Source: Siderastrea radians (taxonomy: Eukaryota > Cnidaria > Anthozoa > Scleractinia > Rhizangiidae). From it: a stretch of DNA of 64,000 bases. The stretch spans positions 6,016,366 through 6,080,365 of the forward strand of contig OZ024892.1 of NCBI GenBank assembly GCA_964017195.1, given 5' to 3'. A model generated the notes under the pieces. It saw nothing but the letters and a program-made list of their open reading frames with translations. It did no database searches and was not told the origin of the DNA. Shown here in pieces: positions 49,680 through 61,691 of this stretch; position 1 is the first letter of the stretch, and every line of letters starts with the position of its first letter. The translations under genes were made by a program, and so were the position numbers.

Positions 49680-51461
49680 ATGGACGACTGGCAAACTTGC
49701 CCGAGATGTAAGACAACCAAGTACCGGAATCCTAAGTTAAAGCTCTTGGTAAATGTTTGTGGTCACAAATTGTAAGTTGCTTCCTTAATTGGCAGTCTTA
49801 CCAACAGTGTAGAGAATAAGCTTGAAATATGTTCCGCTTTCCTGTTCGCAAAGAAAGGGATTTTTACCCTATATCCCTCCTTTACGTCATTTTCTTGCTT
49901 GCTTTACAACTAAGAAGCACAATCATATCAAACCCCTCATTAGTGTCAGACACCCATACATTAAACGTGGAGTTACAGGTATTTCGGACAGTTTTCTGGG
50001 TCCCAACAAATACAATGTGTAAAGCAATTCCCCTAGGAGAAAGGGGGCAGGGGGTGGAAAGTATGTGGGACATGAGAAAAGAGCTGGAGCAAAGTGGAAT
50101 TCCATGGTGGAGGAAAGCAGGAGAAAAAGGAAAAAAATTACACAACTTACAGTCAAACCGGATGTTTTTTTGCGGGCAACTTTGCAAACTTCCGCCACAA
50201 TATTGGTATTTTGATTGACAACTTGCTCGGAGCAATTTGCAACCGCCGCGAACAACTTGCCCGCTTCAGTTGCGAATTTGCGTTGTGTCACCTGAAAACT
50301 GCCTCGCTAGTTTCCCCGGCAAACTCCTTTTTAAATTGAAACTTTAACTTGGATTATTACCCTGTGGGTAAAATTATAGTTCTGTCATGAGAAGGAAAAC
50401 ATGAGGCAAATTTATTTAAAACAACAACAACAAATTTTAATAAACGAAACAGCAAATTAAAACCACAACATGCTCTCCACAAAAGTAACTTCATCACAAC
50501 AGCGAATCTCAAAGGTTTTCACTGAATAAAATAGTTTTCAGTCGTCAGTTTTTCTATCATGAAAAATTATTTTTATGCAACATTTCTAATTTTACAAATT
50601 TTAAAAGGAATTTGAAGAGAAATCTACACAAATAAACTTGCCAGAGACACGAACAACTTCAAAACCTCATTCCTGTCATTTTAGTTCACAAAATTGCTCC
50701 TACATCTGTGTTATCGCAGCAACTAACCTAGTTCCTAGCGGTGCAATTTTCATCATTTTTTTGGTAGTACAAGCTCCGTTTTCTGATTTCAAGAGCAATC
50801 TGCAGAGGAATCTAAACTGAACCAAGCAAGGTGTTCGTGGCGGTTGCAAATAGCTCTGAGCAAGTTGTCAATCAAAATACCAATGTTGCGGCAGAAGTTT
50901 GCAAAGTTGCCCGGAAAAGAACATCCGGTATGACTGTAAATTTGCAAAGTATTTTGAAATCAAAAAAGGGCAGCGAGGTGTGAGCCAGCAAACAATGGCC
51001 AGGAACCAGGAATATTCGGTATAGTTTTGAAGCAGGCTGTTTGGACTCCTTACATAGCACCTCCCTCCCCCAACCTCCCCTCGCCCCCATCATCATGAAA
51101 ATGGCCTTTTTATTTGCAGTATAATGCAGTCTTGGTTTACAGGGTGACCACATGAATTCCACAATGTCCCCTTCTATTTCCCCTCCCATTAATTTCATAC
51201 CGAGCGTAAATGGCCATAGGTTCCTGAAGGCTACCATGAAAGTACATTTTTTTTTTGTCGTCTTGCCAGGTGTGAAAACTGTGTGGAGACCCTTTTCACC
51301 AGGCCCTCAGCAGCTTGTCCTGAGTGTAATACAGCACTGAGACGAAATGACTTCAGGATCCAACAGTTTGAAGATCTGATAGTTGAGAAGGAGGTGGATA
51401 TCAGGAAAAAGATCTTGAAAATGTGGGTTCCTTAGCTACTGTCAACTAAGATAATAATGAC

Positions 51462-51498
<37 letters not shown>

Positions 51499-53956
51499 TT
51501 ATTTATCCATGGAGTTCACATAACCTAGGTGTCACCACAGCGCACAGTGTTCTTTATTCTGTTGTGCATGTGTAAGGTACTTACATAATTAATAATTTCA
51601 CCATTAAACAAGGTACTGGCTTGAAGCTGAGTAAGGAAAAAAATTAGTGATCTACTTGACTGTTGTTTGCAGAACTACCTATAATTAAATACGTTAAAAT
51701 GAATTTAATTGTTCAAAACCAGTGGCGGATCTAGGGTTTTTTGACGGGGGGAGGGGGGGCCGACCTGACAGAACGATATTGGAACAATCAAAGACAAAAT
51801 CACCTCTGTCAGTGATAGCCTCCCACGCAGTCGTTTTTAGGGGAGTCAAATTATACTCCTCCCCACGAATATGACTCCTCCGTCCCAAAAATGACTGCGT
51901 GGGAGGCTACCTCAGTGATAGCTCAGTTCCCCTTTCATAATTTCAAGCTTAAAAGAACCCAAAGGGTTGGGAGGGGGGGGGGTAGCCACCCAATCCACCC
52001 TCTCTGGATCTGCATCCAAACCCATACTTGAAATAAGGTTTTTTTTAATTTTGCTTAAAAAACTTATTTGGCTTTACGCTTCTATAATTGTGTCAACAGC
52101 TACAACAAGCTTGAAGAAGACTTCCAGTCAGAACAAGATCCACTAAGAGCTTACAATGACTATCTGGAAGAAGTAGAGACTATAAGTATGGATGTTAATA
52201 ACTACCTGTAAAATTAATGTAAACATCATCAAGTGGCTTGTTTTAAACTACTTTAATTCTCTTCAGTTTATAACTAATAGCCTTGCTTTTTGCCTTATAA
52301 GGAAATTGAATACCATGTGATGTTGAAAATATTTCTGTACAGAGCAACTGTTTTGATAAAAAATGTGACAAAAAAATCAGCAACTATTACAAAAGTTGAG
52401 AATTTAATAATTAACAATATTATAATTAGATGAGATTGTTATAACCAATCAGCATGTTATAATTACTTCGTATGTAATGAGCACTCATGGACTGATTGAT
52501 ACAGCAGGGCTTTTTGTTCTTAGTATGGAATCTTGCAAATGGACAGGAGGTTGAGGAGACAAAGAAACAGATCGACAAATACAAAAAAGACAATGAAACT
52601 CTTATTAGAAAAAATAATTTTAAGCTGGTGAGTTTAAATTACTACTCATAACTTGTTAGCCTTTTAATATATAGTTTACCTGACTGTGGGAGGCTTCTCA
52701 TGAACTTCCAAAGAAGAACAAAACTTGTCTAATATTTCCTAATGTAGTATGAACCATCTATTAAGTCATTGTTTATCCAGGGATATGCTGTACATGTATA
52801 GTGATGAATACTTGCAAAAACCTATCCTGAAATAAAATACAGAAATAAAGCTGAGCAAAGCAAAGCTGACCTTTAATTTAAATGGTTTACTGGAAGCTAC
52901 CTTTATCATGAAAACCTGCAAATTAAAATCATGAGAGGTTTATAAGGATTTACAGTGCTGCATGCAATGCTGTTGTCACTCACACAAAGTTTTGATAACT
53001 GGTTGTTGACCAAAAATGTCAGGACACCAAAGTCTGTATTTAGTCTTAGGTGAACACAACTGTACAGCTCCAACTCAGTTTTTAGTTATTAAGGGATTAG
53101 GATGAGACTGGGTGACATATTTTGCTCTCATGGAGCACACTTCATATACATGTGCATATGCCTCAATTATTATTCATCTTGTGGTGTGTTGACTTTTAGG
53201 GCAGAGAGGAAGCTTTGGTTACATCCAAAATTGAAGAAGAACAAAAACAGGCTGAGCTTCGCCGAGCACAGGCAGCTTTGTTGGAAAAGCAAGAGAAAAA
53301 TGACAGGCAAAAAGAGAATGAAGAATTTCTTGACAGTCTGGTAAGTACAAATAAACTCAAGACATCCAAGTTTCTGAAAACGCACTAAATGCATGCTGTG
53401 GCAGGTTTCTCGTGAGAGCTTTAAAATACCTGTTGCTCATCAGACAATGGAACCAAGATGAATATTTTTGTCTGAATATGTCCGACACCGAGAAACAAAT
53501 CCAACCAGTGGTTTTGTGCATTCGTTAATAACCTTTAATTAGTATGAAGTACATGTACTGTACATTGCATCTATAGAATTAATTTAGGAGCTACTTGCTC
53601 ATTCTGCAAGGGTTACCATTTGTAGGTTATAGAGGTTTGACTGTAGACATACAAAAAGCTGTAGTAGAGACATATTTTACATTTTATTTTCCATTGCAGA
53701 CCAAAGGAGATCGTCCTCTGGAAGATATTATAGCTGAGCATACAAGCAAACTGCAGAAGAAGTCTTTGTTGTTCTCAGGAAGCAACACTCAACTGTCTTC
53801 ATTGCAAAAGGTAAGTCACGATAGGTATTGTTCGTCAGATCCTACTCAACCAGGCTGAGAATTTTCTGTGCGATCGTATACAGCTGAGCTGGTAAGCTCA
53901 TCACCCACCTGCTTGGAGTCTTATGTGATGTGTGATCCCCACACATTGCATACATG

Positions 53957-54015
<59 letters not shown>

Positions 54016-55994
54016 TTATTGCATTTGCCACAACAATTACAATGAGTGATACAAATAACAAAAATTCAATTCTTAACAAATAGCATAAAAAAAGGTAAAG
54101 GTAATTGGGGGGGGGGGGGGGCAGGAGAAAGGAACAGGACTTTCATCTCAATTGCAACCTAACTCCCTAAAGCTAAGAGACACTAAAACTGCAAACAGTA
54201 CACTAAAATTACAAGCAGCAGTTGAGTAATTCCAATAAAGAATTAAAACAGTTATCAAAATGGAGGACTGTAAGTTTCTCTCTTAGATGAATAAAATTGG
54301 AGAAGGCTGGTTTTAAACACAACTAACAAATTTTTGGTCGATTAAACACAGATAGCATAAACCATTTCAGTATCACAATACATTTAAACACAACCATACA
54401 ATATGGTTATCTTCAAGTAATAATATTTAACATGTCCGTTTGGAAATAAGAAGTATCCATAACAATGTGAGTTCCCCTTTTAAGTCTCAGGAGACCTTTG
54501 CTCCATTGCCATCCACCGAGGGTCCCATGTTTGTTTATGTGGCTCCTGAAGTGGCTAATGATGGACCAGCCGCCCCTGACATGGAGGTCCTAGCTGCAAG
54601 AGGGTGAGTTGTTATTTCACAAGTATTTCAGATGTTGGTGAACAGACACATGACCGTTTTCAACTACTTAGCCATCTTAGTCACCTTCAGGGTGAATAAT
54701 AAGAGAGAAAAATGCACCTGTAGCTTGTCCACTCCATTACCAGCTACATGAAGTTGCACAATACACTACATAGATGAATTTACTGTCTGAGGAGTGTAGT
54801 GTAGTGTATCAAATCATCGGCCTTGATGGCTTTCAGCACATTCAACACCATTCTGTGAGAACAAAATGCACATGTGTGTAGAACTGGAAATAATGGTCGG
54901 TAATATGCATATTCATATGCATGTAACTTTTAATTTAGGAGGCCATTTGATTTCAGAGATTTAGATGCACAAGGTCTGATGAGTGTATATGTCTCGCTTA
55001 TACGATTTTAGTCTGATTTTGTTTAAGAGCTAGGTCAAACGGTCCAACAGTTCCATTCATCACCGTTCAACTTTGTTGAATTCGACGTGTTGATCGCCTT
55101 TGGCAACTCTGTTGAATCAGGTTGAATGGTAAAGTGTTGAATGGCACTGCATTGAGTGAAGTTTTATGCTTCGTGTTCCTTGTCTGATACCTCGTGATTG
55201 TTGACAGGGTGTTACTTTGGGTGAGCTCTGTTTGCAGTGACACAAATAATGGAACATCTGTATGAGATACATTTTGGCGACAGGTGTGGCCATTTATATA
55301 AATCAACCACAGAAGGTGGTAAAACCCAATTTACAGGATATTAACCCAGTAAAGGTGAGGGCACACCCGCTATCCAATAACTGAAAAATATCTAGAAGGA
55401 GGAAGGTAGGGAAAATTTCTCTTGACTTGCTTGGAACAGCGAGTGAAAACGACTCTTGCCTCGCTTGCATGACTTAAGAACCTAGGAAATGAAGTCCCAG
55501 ATGGCGGTTATGCCCCCTTACCAGAAGCTGGGAGGGTATTAACTAAATATGTCACACTCAGCATAAAACCATCTATTTCCCTTTTGGAAATAAATTTCAT
55601 TTGCTTTCAGTTGTAGACAGCGTAGTTGAATTTGTTTGGCGGGCATGTGCAACGATGTTGAACGCGTGCATTAATTTGCATGATTTAACGACATTCAACC
55701 TCATTCAATAGGGTGGCCAAACGCGCTCAACAACTTGAATTTAACAATGTTGAATTGTGTTGTACCGAGATGTAGAATGTGTTTGGCAGCCTCCTTCAAC
55801 ATTTTGCAACAAAGTTGTATTCAAAATGTTCAATAGCCCATTTTACAGTTGTGTGCTTAGTGACCTCACCTTTGAGTGGAAGCGAGGCTGGAGTTGACCT
55901 TGTTTTGATACAAACCCTCCTGCTTTTCATATGTAAATACGAACTAGTTAGCATGAGAACAACATGATTTACATATGAAAAGCAGGAGGGTCTT

Positions 55995-56025
<31 letters not shown>

Positions 56026-56237
56026 CCACTGGAAGGCCAGGTCACTAAGCACACAACTGTAAAATGGACTATTCGTTTATCCGAGGTCTAATTGTTTTTG
56101 TCTTTACTGTTAGGTACCTGAGGCATGTACGAACCGCTACAGAGGGTGAAAAAGCCGGCGGATATTCGTCTGAGCTGGCCTGTGGGAGGGCGATACAAGA
56201 GGCTTTCTCGGCACTCTACTTCGGCGTTGAGCTGTAG
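49680..56237 (+). CDS. MNAT1: MNAT1 (MAT1): CDK-activating kinase assembly factor, 8 exons, 307 aa
   Basis: MAT1 stabilises the CDK7-cyclin H complex and anchors it to TFIIH for transcription initiation and nucleotide-excision repair. Exons: 49680-49771, 51270-51422, 52100-52185, 52524-52627, 53200-53340, 53700-53810, 54491-54603, 56114-56237; all GT/AG, total 924 nt, in frame. The N-terminal RING starts [20 protein letters not shown], continues [14 protein letters not shown] and ends [15 protein letters not shown] central helical/coiled coil region follows (exons 3-5, rich in E/K/Q), and the C-terminal CDK7-binding segment ends [19 protein letters not shown]. Human MAT1 is 309 aa, so this is full length. 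TDRD9 diverges from the same promoter. Confidence 0.97.
50150..50936. mobile_element. Non-autonomous Tc1/mariner (pogo-like) element
   Basis: Left end TA-CAGTCAAACCGGATG and right end CATCCGGTATGACTG-TA are inverted copies. Long inner homology follows: GGGCAACTTTGCAAACTTC / GAAGTTTGCAAAGTTGCCC and AATACCAATGTTG. TA target duplication and CAGT... termini fit pogo/Tigger-like elements. 787 bp, in MNAT1 intron 1, no transposase. Confidence 0.78.
51461..51499. repeat. (GAT)n microsatellite
   Basis: About 13 consecutive GAT/ATG triplets in MNAT1 intron 2. Confidence 0.92.
53958..54015. repeat. (TTA)n microsatellite
   Basis: About 19 consecutive TTA triplets in MNAT1 intron 6; it makes a spurious poly-Tyr open frame. 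Confidence 0.95.
55045..55830. repeat. Repeat region with TTCAAC/GTTGAA palindromes
   Basis: Two clusters (55045-55150 and 55620-55830) rich in GTTGAA and TTCAAC motifs in inverted relation, for example CCGTTCAACTTTGTTGAATT and CCTTCAACATTTTGCAAC. This resembles the termini of a MITE of about 780 bp in MNAT1 intron 7; exact ends were not defined. Confidence 0.45.
55834..56071. repeat. 238-bp inverted repeat abutting MNAT1 exon 8
   Basis: Arms of about 103 bp: left TAGCCCATTTTACAGTTGTG, right ending ACAACTGTAAAATGGACTA; the inner arms meet at TTTTCATATGTAAAT / ATTTACATATGAAAA. It ends only 42 bp upstream of the exon 8 acceptor, so a hairpin could form close to the branch site. Confidence 0.82.
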
Positions 56238-56775
56238 TTCAGTATTTCACGACAAAAAATCTTTCTGCGGGATCTTGAAGTTTACGTCGTTGCATACATT
56301 GTATGCGCAAGTGTTGAATGATGGCGTTTGTATTTGTGAACCACATTATCTGAAGTGACCAGCTTTATGTACAGGAAAGTTTAGCTGGGTAGCTGTCATT
56401 GAAATGACAAGTCTTCAAGATGTTATCACAGACATTCAGGTTGGGAGAAAACAAATCACTGCAAAAACGGTGTCACAAGGAAAGTACTGCTCCGTACCTC
56501 TCACCGGTGTATATCTTGCGTGGATGGAAACTTCCCCCGTGCAGTGGAATCAGACATGGATTGGTGACCAAATATCCGGAGGGGTACTCAACAGATGCTC
56601 GAGTAGGGAGGTGTGGCTCGAGTGCTAACCCAGACCCTGACTGCTGTTTTTGCTACCCTGTTTGAGATAGAACTTAGATTTTGTCAGAGCTTCTCTAAGA
56701 CGTTTATTTTAACCAAGATAATACCCTGTTTTAGACTGGAATGGATAAACTGTTTTCTATTTTAATACTTTGACA

Positions 56776-56781
56776 ATTAAA
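56776..56781 (+). terminator. Possible MNAT1 poly(A) signal (ATTAAA)
   Basis: ATTAAA variant hexamer about 540 nt downstream of the MNAT1 stop. No closer AATAAA was noticed on the plus strand. Weak evidence. Confidence 0.3.
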
Positions 56782-57419
56782 AATCTATTTACAGCTTTAA
56801 AGGGTGACTGAACTGTTTGCGGTGATAACATATACCTTACCATGTTTAGGACAAAAAGTGATGAAATCAATACGCTAATTAGACGAGGCTTGAAACTCCT
56901 AGAGATGTGCGGTTCGATATTTTTTTTCACCAAATAACGTGGTACAGCTTCCCAGAGAATCTTGAACAAAAACCGTCATGAAAGCCTATGTACGTATGAC
57001 TGATAATTAAATTGTTGGGTATTTTATTCCATTTAGAGTCATTTTGTTACTTCCTACTTAGTATGGAACATTTCAATGATTGCGATTTTGAGGATAATCG
57101 TGCAATCCTACATGGCGTCATTGCATGTTTTAGGTAATCATAATCGATACGCCACAGCCCCTTCTACAGAATATACCAGTTTATCCACTACAACTACAGT
57201 CAAATCTTGTTTATCCGGACCTTGATTGTTCACATTTTTCCACTCTCTGCATTTTCTTTGTCCCAATTTCTTTCTGTTTAGTTAACCACTATAAGTTTGC
57301 ATATATTTTAGTCCTCTTTAGATGCAGTTGCCTCATGTTATGATTGATATGATATGTTTAGTTCGATTTCATTTCTCAAAGAAATCGCCACGAGTAGTAA
57401 AGGGGGCCCAGATAGGGCA

Positions 57420-57780
57420 CTTTCCTGGCTTCTGATTGGTTCTCGTGGTTGCTAACCGGAAGTGCAACCGCTGCCCGTGGGTTGCTAAGGGGATCGCGGG
57501 CTCAAAACCGCTGACCAGTTGGAAAAAGGGATCGCGGGCTCAGGCAACCGGAAGTCACGTGATTTGGAGTGGGAAACCGCTGGCGAGTGTGAGAAAAGGA
57601 TCGTGGGCTCAAACTGCTGAGAAACGCGGGCGCAAAGTCCAAAGTCCAATGTTTGGAATGGGGGTGACCCATATATGGTCCATATATGGGTTTGATATGG
57701 TTTTGATATGGCACAAGTCCAACTGGGGCAGCGGGGCAAATATAAAAGGGGTAAACCCAGGGGGGGGAAGCAGACTTCGC
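57420..57780. repeat. GC-rich region with short direct repeats
   Basis: Three imperfect copies of a motif GGGATCGCGGGCTCAAACC at about 57491, 57528 and 57596, interspersed with AACCGGAAGT (ETS-type) motifs. A distinct tract of CCATATATGG (CArG-like) pairs sits at about 57669-57690. Open frames here are overlapping in all directions and look non-coding. It could be a promoter island for the exon at 58018. Confidence 0.5.
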
Positions 57781-57795
57781 CAATTTTCGTGACCT

Positions 57796-57827
57796 GATGA
57801 TCCACCGAAAATTGACGTCACATCCGG
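57796..57827 (+). repeat. CRE-containing dispersed repeat, copy 1
   Basis: A 32-bp core around GAAAATTGACGTCACATCC contains TGACGTCA (57813-57820), a perfect CRE/ATF palindrome. An inverted copy with one mismatch is at 62857-62888. Both lie near a GGTAAACCCAGGGG-like block. Confidence 0.7.
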
Positions 57828-58017
57828 TTGGAAAAATCTTCGAGCAGCTCGCTCAGCGAGTTGTAAGATGGACGCTCGGGTGGTTATGGTTTTTCCTTTC
57901 TTGTGACCACCACTGACACGCAATTACTTATCTTGAATACCAGAGATGTTACAAAGTTACTGGATCATCTATTTTAGCCGATATATTGGCAAAACAGAAA
58001 TGTTTAGTACAGTTTTG

Positions 58018-58525
58018 ATGGCATTTTCCAGGCAGCTTCGTGTACTGTCATGGCGAGTATGTCGCAATTTTCAGAACAGGTGCGGATCAAACTTTTGCTT
58101 CTCGTGACTCCTGATTCAGTGAAATCAACAATTTAAATAGCCTATGATCCGTGAAATATAATGAAGAAAACGTCAGCAGTAACAGTTTAGATTGTTAACA
58201 TCGGGAAGGTGATTAACACTCGACGTAAAGTGTTGGAAGTGCTACCCTATCGAAACCACACTGCACATGATACCTGATATCGTCTCTAACGAAGCCGCTC
58301 AAACTTTTGCCTCTCGTGACCTATGAATCAAAGGAATCGTCAATTAAAATAGCCTATCCCAAGTATAATACAATGAAGAAAACGTCGGTAGTCACAGTGT
58401 GTTGTGTTAAGACTGGGAAGGTAATTAACACTCGATGAAAAGTGCTGGAAGCAGTATCTAAACCAACCGCATACATGTTTAGAGGCACTAGTACTCTTGA
58501 TGTGGCAGACAACTGTGTACTCAAG
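58018..58525 (+). CDS. MRPL14: MRPL14-like 5' exons (mitochondrial ribosomal protein uL14m), incomplete
   Basis: Exon A 58018-58079 encodes MAFSRQLRVLSWRVCRNFQN, a basic, hydroxylated leader like a mitochondrial presequence. Exon B 58483-58525, joined in phase 2 across a GT/AG intron, encodes RGTSTLDVADNCVLK and ends at a GTGAGT donor. The TxLxVADN motif is the signature start of ribosomal protein uL14, whose mitochondrial version carries a leader of about this length. The remaining exons (about 100 residues) were not found between 58525 and 64000. Either a long intron runs past the window, or this is a partial gene copy. The acceptor polypyrimidine tract is weak. Confidence 0.5.
58085..58475. 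repeat. 211-bp tandem duplication within the MRPL14-like intron
   Basis: TCAAACTTTTGCTTCTCGTG (58089) recurs as TCAAACTTTTGCCTCTCGTG (58300). The copies continue in parallel through ATGAAGAAAACGTC and GGGAAGGTNATTAACACTCG. Two copies with moderate divergence, filling the intron between the two exons. Confidence 0.8.
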
Positions 58526-58763
58526 GTGAGTAGTCTTGTGTAGTTTTCGAAGTTTCCGTTTTATGATGGTGGATAGAGACAATTTGTTTTTCTATGGGAA
58601 TGTACATTTTTTGTGTTTAGATGTTTTAAAAGAAGTCTGAATAAAGAGAACTGCATAATTCACGATCAATTTTCTGATTGAGCGATTCCTGGGTAAGGGG
58701 GTGGGGGGGGGGGGGGGTGGATTAGGGAAGGTGAGACAAGGAAACCAGCGTTGTAATAACATA

Positions 58764-58940
58764 CAGTAGAATCCTGATTTCTCAAACTCTCGGTTTCTGA
58801 AAACTCCCGATAATTCGAACCAAAACTGGCTTCCCTTCCCCAGTCAAACACTTTAATTTCACCCGCAATTTTTCGAACCCCCCGATAATTCGAACCAATT
58901 TCCTTTTCCCCAGGAGGTTCAAAAAATCGGGATTGCACTG
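58764..58940. mobile_element. pogo/Tigger-like MITE
   Basis: Ends CAGTAGAATCCTGATTTCTC and AAAATCGGGATTGCACTG are inverted copies; the left is preceded by TA. Internal repeats CCCGATAATTCGAACCAA occur twice. 177 bp, non-coding. Confidence 0.75.
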
Positions 58941-59176
58941 CATGTTCAAGATTGGGATTAACCAATACAAATTGTCGGGATAATTGTGGGATTATCTAGC
59001 TATCTTACCCTTTTAATATATCCTCTTGTATTTCTACAAGAAAAGGAAATAATCCTTTATTGATCAGGCTTGTTTGGAATTTTAATTTCAGTGTTACATT
59101 GCTTGTAATGTTGATGTTTTTGTAATGAAATACAAAGGCATCAACATGTTGGTCACTTTTCTACAAATTATATAGC

Positions 59177-59630
59177 ACCATTCAAAAGTAAGTTGACACT
59201 CAATACTTGATCCTCACATGAATCAAGTATCAAGAATTGAGACTCGATAATTGATTTTTGATTCATAATACTCGATTGCTGCACAAATCACCAAACCGGG
59301 ACAGCCTTTGTTTAGTTTCGAGTATTTGCCTCGTTTCTCAAGAAAACAACAAAACAAACAAGACAAACAAAATCAAAACCAAATTCTTTCCCTGCATTAG
59401 AAACAGAACTTTGAACAGAATATTCTACTATTTCAAAACGTTTCAGCTCTGTACATAATTAACTCAAACTGATTAACTCGATTCTGGATTCATGCGAATT
59501 GGAATAGTGTTGTGTTAGTCTCGATTCTTGATAACTAACTTTCGATACTCAGTTCTTGCAGGAATCGAGTATTGAGTAGCGAGTCAAGAATTGAGACTCA
59601 GAACAAACTGTCAACGTACTTTTGAATGGT
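59177..59630. mobile_element. MITE with 22-bp terminal inverted repeats
   Basis: Ends ACCATTCAAAAGTAAGTTGA and TCAACGTACTTTTGAATGGT are inverted copies. Subterminal AGAATTGAGACTC repeats and ACTCGATT-type tracts are arranged symmetrically. 454 bp; no clear target duplication. Confidence 0.72.
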
Positions 59631-60233
59631 ACTGTACAATGTCTTTATTTGTTATTGGTTACTGCATTTGTACATGTACTTCCAACTGCAAGGATAGACA
59701 GCGGCATTTGTCATCCACATGTGATCTACATGGACAATTGTAGCTGGTCATTCAAGTATATTAAGCATTATATGTGCACCCTAGCTGTCATGAATTTCAC
59801 ATTCTTTGGTGTCAACTTTGTCATGTGACATTCTGTCCTAAAGGTCTTGTTACACTAGGACATAAATATTGTCTTTCATCTATTGGTAGTCCCAATTTGT
59901 GCAACTCAAGTTGGAAGAAAAATTGCTCAGTGTTACATTTCTTTTAATATGTAAAATTCACAGTGATGTACATGTGAGTGGTGAATACTCTAGAATTCTT
60001 CAGTTATTAAAATAACTTTAATTATTTTTTACAGATAACAACTTGTGTGAGATCTGCATTTAAGACCTATCCATTTTTGCTCTTTAAAAAAATGATTATT
60101 TTTAATGACTTTTTGCACCTGAGGCTACACATTGTGTGCACTTTGCCTTCTGTAGTTATTTGATTTTGTTACAACACAGTGACTTCTACCAAGTCTCTTC
60201 ATGTAGAAAACATACCAACCCTTAACTTTAGGT

Positions 60234-60838
60234 AAATCTATTGCATTCATGTAATTAGTATTAATTAATCTTTAGCTTATTGATTTTACGTATAGGTACA
60301 TACACGTTCAGATTTGTGAATATAAATGTATAACAAAAATAAAATTGAGTAGCCAAAACTAAGCCCAAGTATGTAACTATTTTAATGTCAGGTAGATATT
60401 TGTCATGTTCAGTATCACAGACATTTACTTAACCCTTAATCACCCCTAGTAGTGGCCAAAATTTAAAATTCAAGAAAATGCTAAATTTCATTTTTTTTTT
60501 TCAAATCCCCCCAAACAAACAGTACCCTGCGAAAGTACTGCCAAAGAGATTTCATTTGAATGGTCACACCATAGGATTTCATCCACAGACTCAAAAGTTA
60601 GCACTACATCACATGTCTCCATAATTGACTCCGGGAGTAAAGGGGTTAATAAAATCTATTGCATTCATGTAATTAGCATCAAATCTTTAGCTTATTTGCA
60701 TACAGTCACATAGTTGCATGTTCAGATTCATGAATAAAAATATATAACAAAAATAAAATTGAGTAAGCCCAAGTATGTAACTATGTTAATATCATGTAGA
60801 TTATCATGTACTATCACATACATTTACATGTATTTGCT
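60234..60838. repeat. Direct duplication of about 190 bp flanking a MITE
   Basis: AAATCTATTGCATTCATGTA starts both copies, at 60234 and 60652. They run in parallel through ATAACAAAAATAAAATTGAG and AAGCCCAAGTATGTAACTAT. The interval between them is occupied exactly by the TTAA MITE at 60433-60645. Confidence 0.82.
60433..60645. mobile_element. TTAA-flanked MITE, third family
   Basis: TTAA (60429-60432), CCCTTAATCACCCCTAGTAG at the left; CCGGGAGTAAAGGGG then TTAA (60646-60649) at the right. 213 bp. A truncated relative of this end (TTAACCCTTTCACTCCCATG) occurs at 31302 in TDRD9 intron 21. Confidence 0.75.
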
Positions 60839-61523
60839 AAATGATTAATAATAATGTAGATATAATATAATATCTAGCAGTTCTTGTAATGAATAGAAAA
60901 TGAGCAATATTTGTTTTTTAACTGTTTCATTTTTGATCTAGATGGCTGTGAAGACTCCTAAAGTTGCTTTCAACACATAGTTTGGGACTATTCTTGTGAG
61001 ATTCCTGAGCCTGCAAAGGTTTGTCGCTGAAATGAGTACTTTGGTTGCAGACAGGATTTTTCACTTTGATTACTTTTGATTAATTTGCTGGACACAAAGA
61101 TTTAATTGCATTCCTTTCAATAAAGTGGCTGAGTCTGTCATGTAAGGAGACATGACCTGCAGCATACAACGGAGGAAGAGATGTTGGTTTCTGAGCCCAG
61201 ATCTATGTAATTCTTTTGAACTGTGTTTGTTAACATTATTAGCCATCATTATAGTAGTAGTTACATGTAGCACATGAATACCTGTATATCAGTTGCTGTC
61301 CATAAAATTTGTTATTCAGCAACAGAAACAGTGTTGTGCTACCATAACAACTTGTATGGTATGATGAGATACTGTCAACAGTCACCCATAATAATAACCA
61401 TGGATGCATGATGATGTTGAAAATTTGTCAGTCTTTTTTCCTGTGTTCTACTCAACATATGTGTAGTCTCAAACATTTGTTAACCAGCAACAGTACTCAT
61501 CTGGTGTTGTGTCACAGTTATTG

Positions 61524-61691
61524 TGTAGTTCCAGAAAAAAATCCATACCCACCACACGGAAGGTCATTGGAAAGGAGCTCTCAAAAGCCAAAATTTTAGA
61601 AGCAAAGTATGAAGCTAAGCTGGAATCTCTTGGGGGGGGCAATACAGAAAAACCTTCTGTGGAGGGAGTAAAGATATTTTCTGGAACTACA
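61524..61691. mobile_element. Short MITE-like inverted repeat
   Basis: Ends TGTAGTTCCAGAAAA and TTTTCTGGAACTACA are perfect inverted copies; 168 bp. Inner similarity is short (ATCCATACCCACCAC / GTGGAGGGAGTAAAGAT). Confidence 0.65.

Noticed and set aside
53868..54083. Poly-Tyr frame
   Set aside because: Translation of the (TTA)n microsatellite.
56404..56665. Two overlapping 74-81-codon plus-strand frames after MNAT1
   Set aside because: Likely MNAT1 3' UTR; no family resemblance, and two frames compete over the same bases.
57485..57923. Several 93-118-codon frames on both strands
   Set aside because: Low-complexity GC-rich repeats open many frames at once; no conserved motif and they contradict each other.
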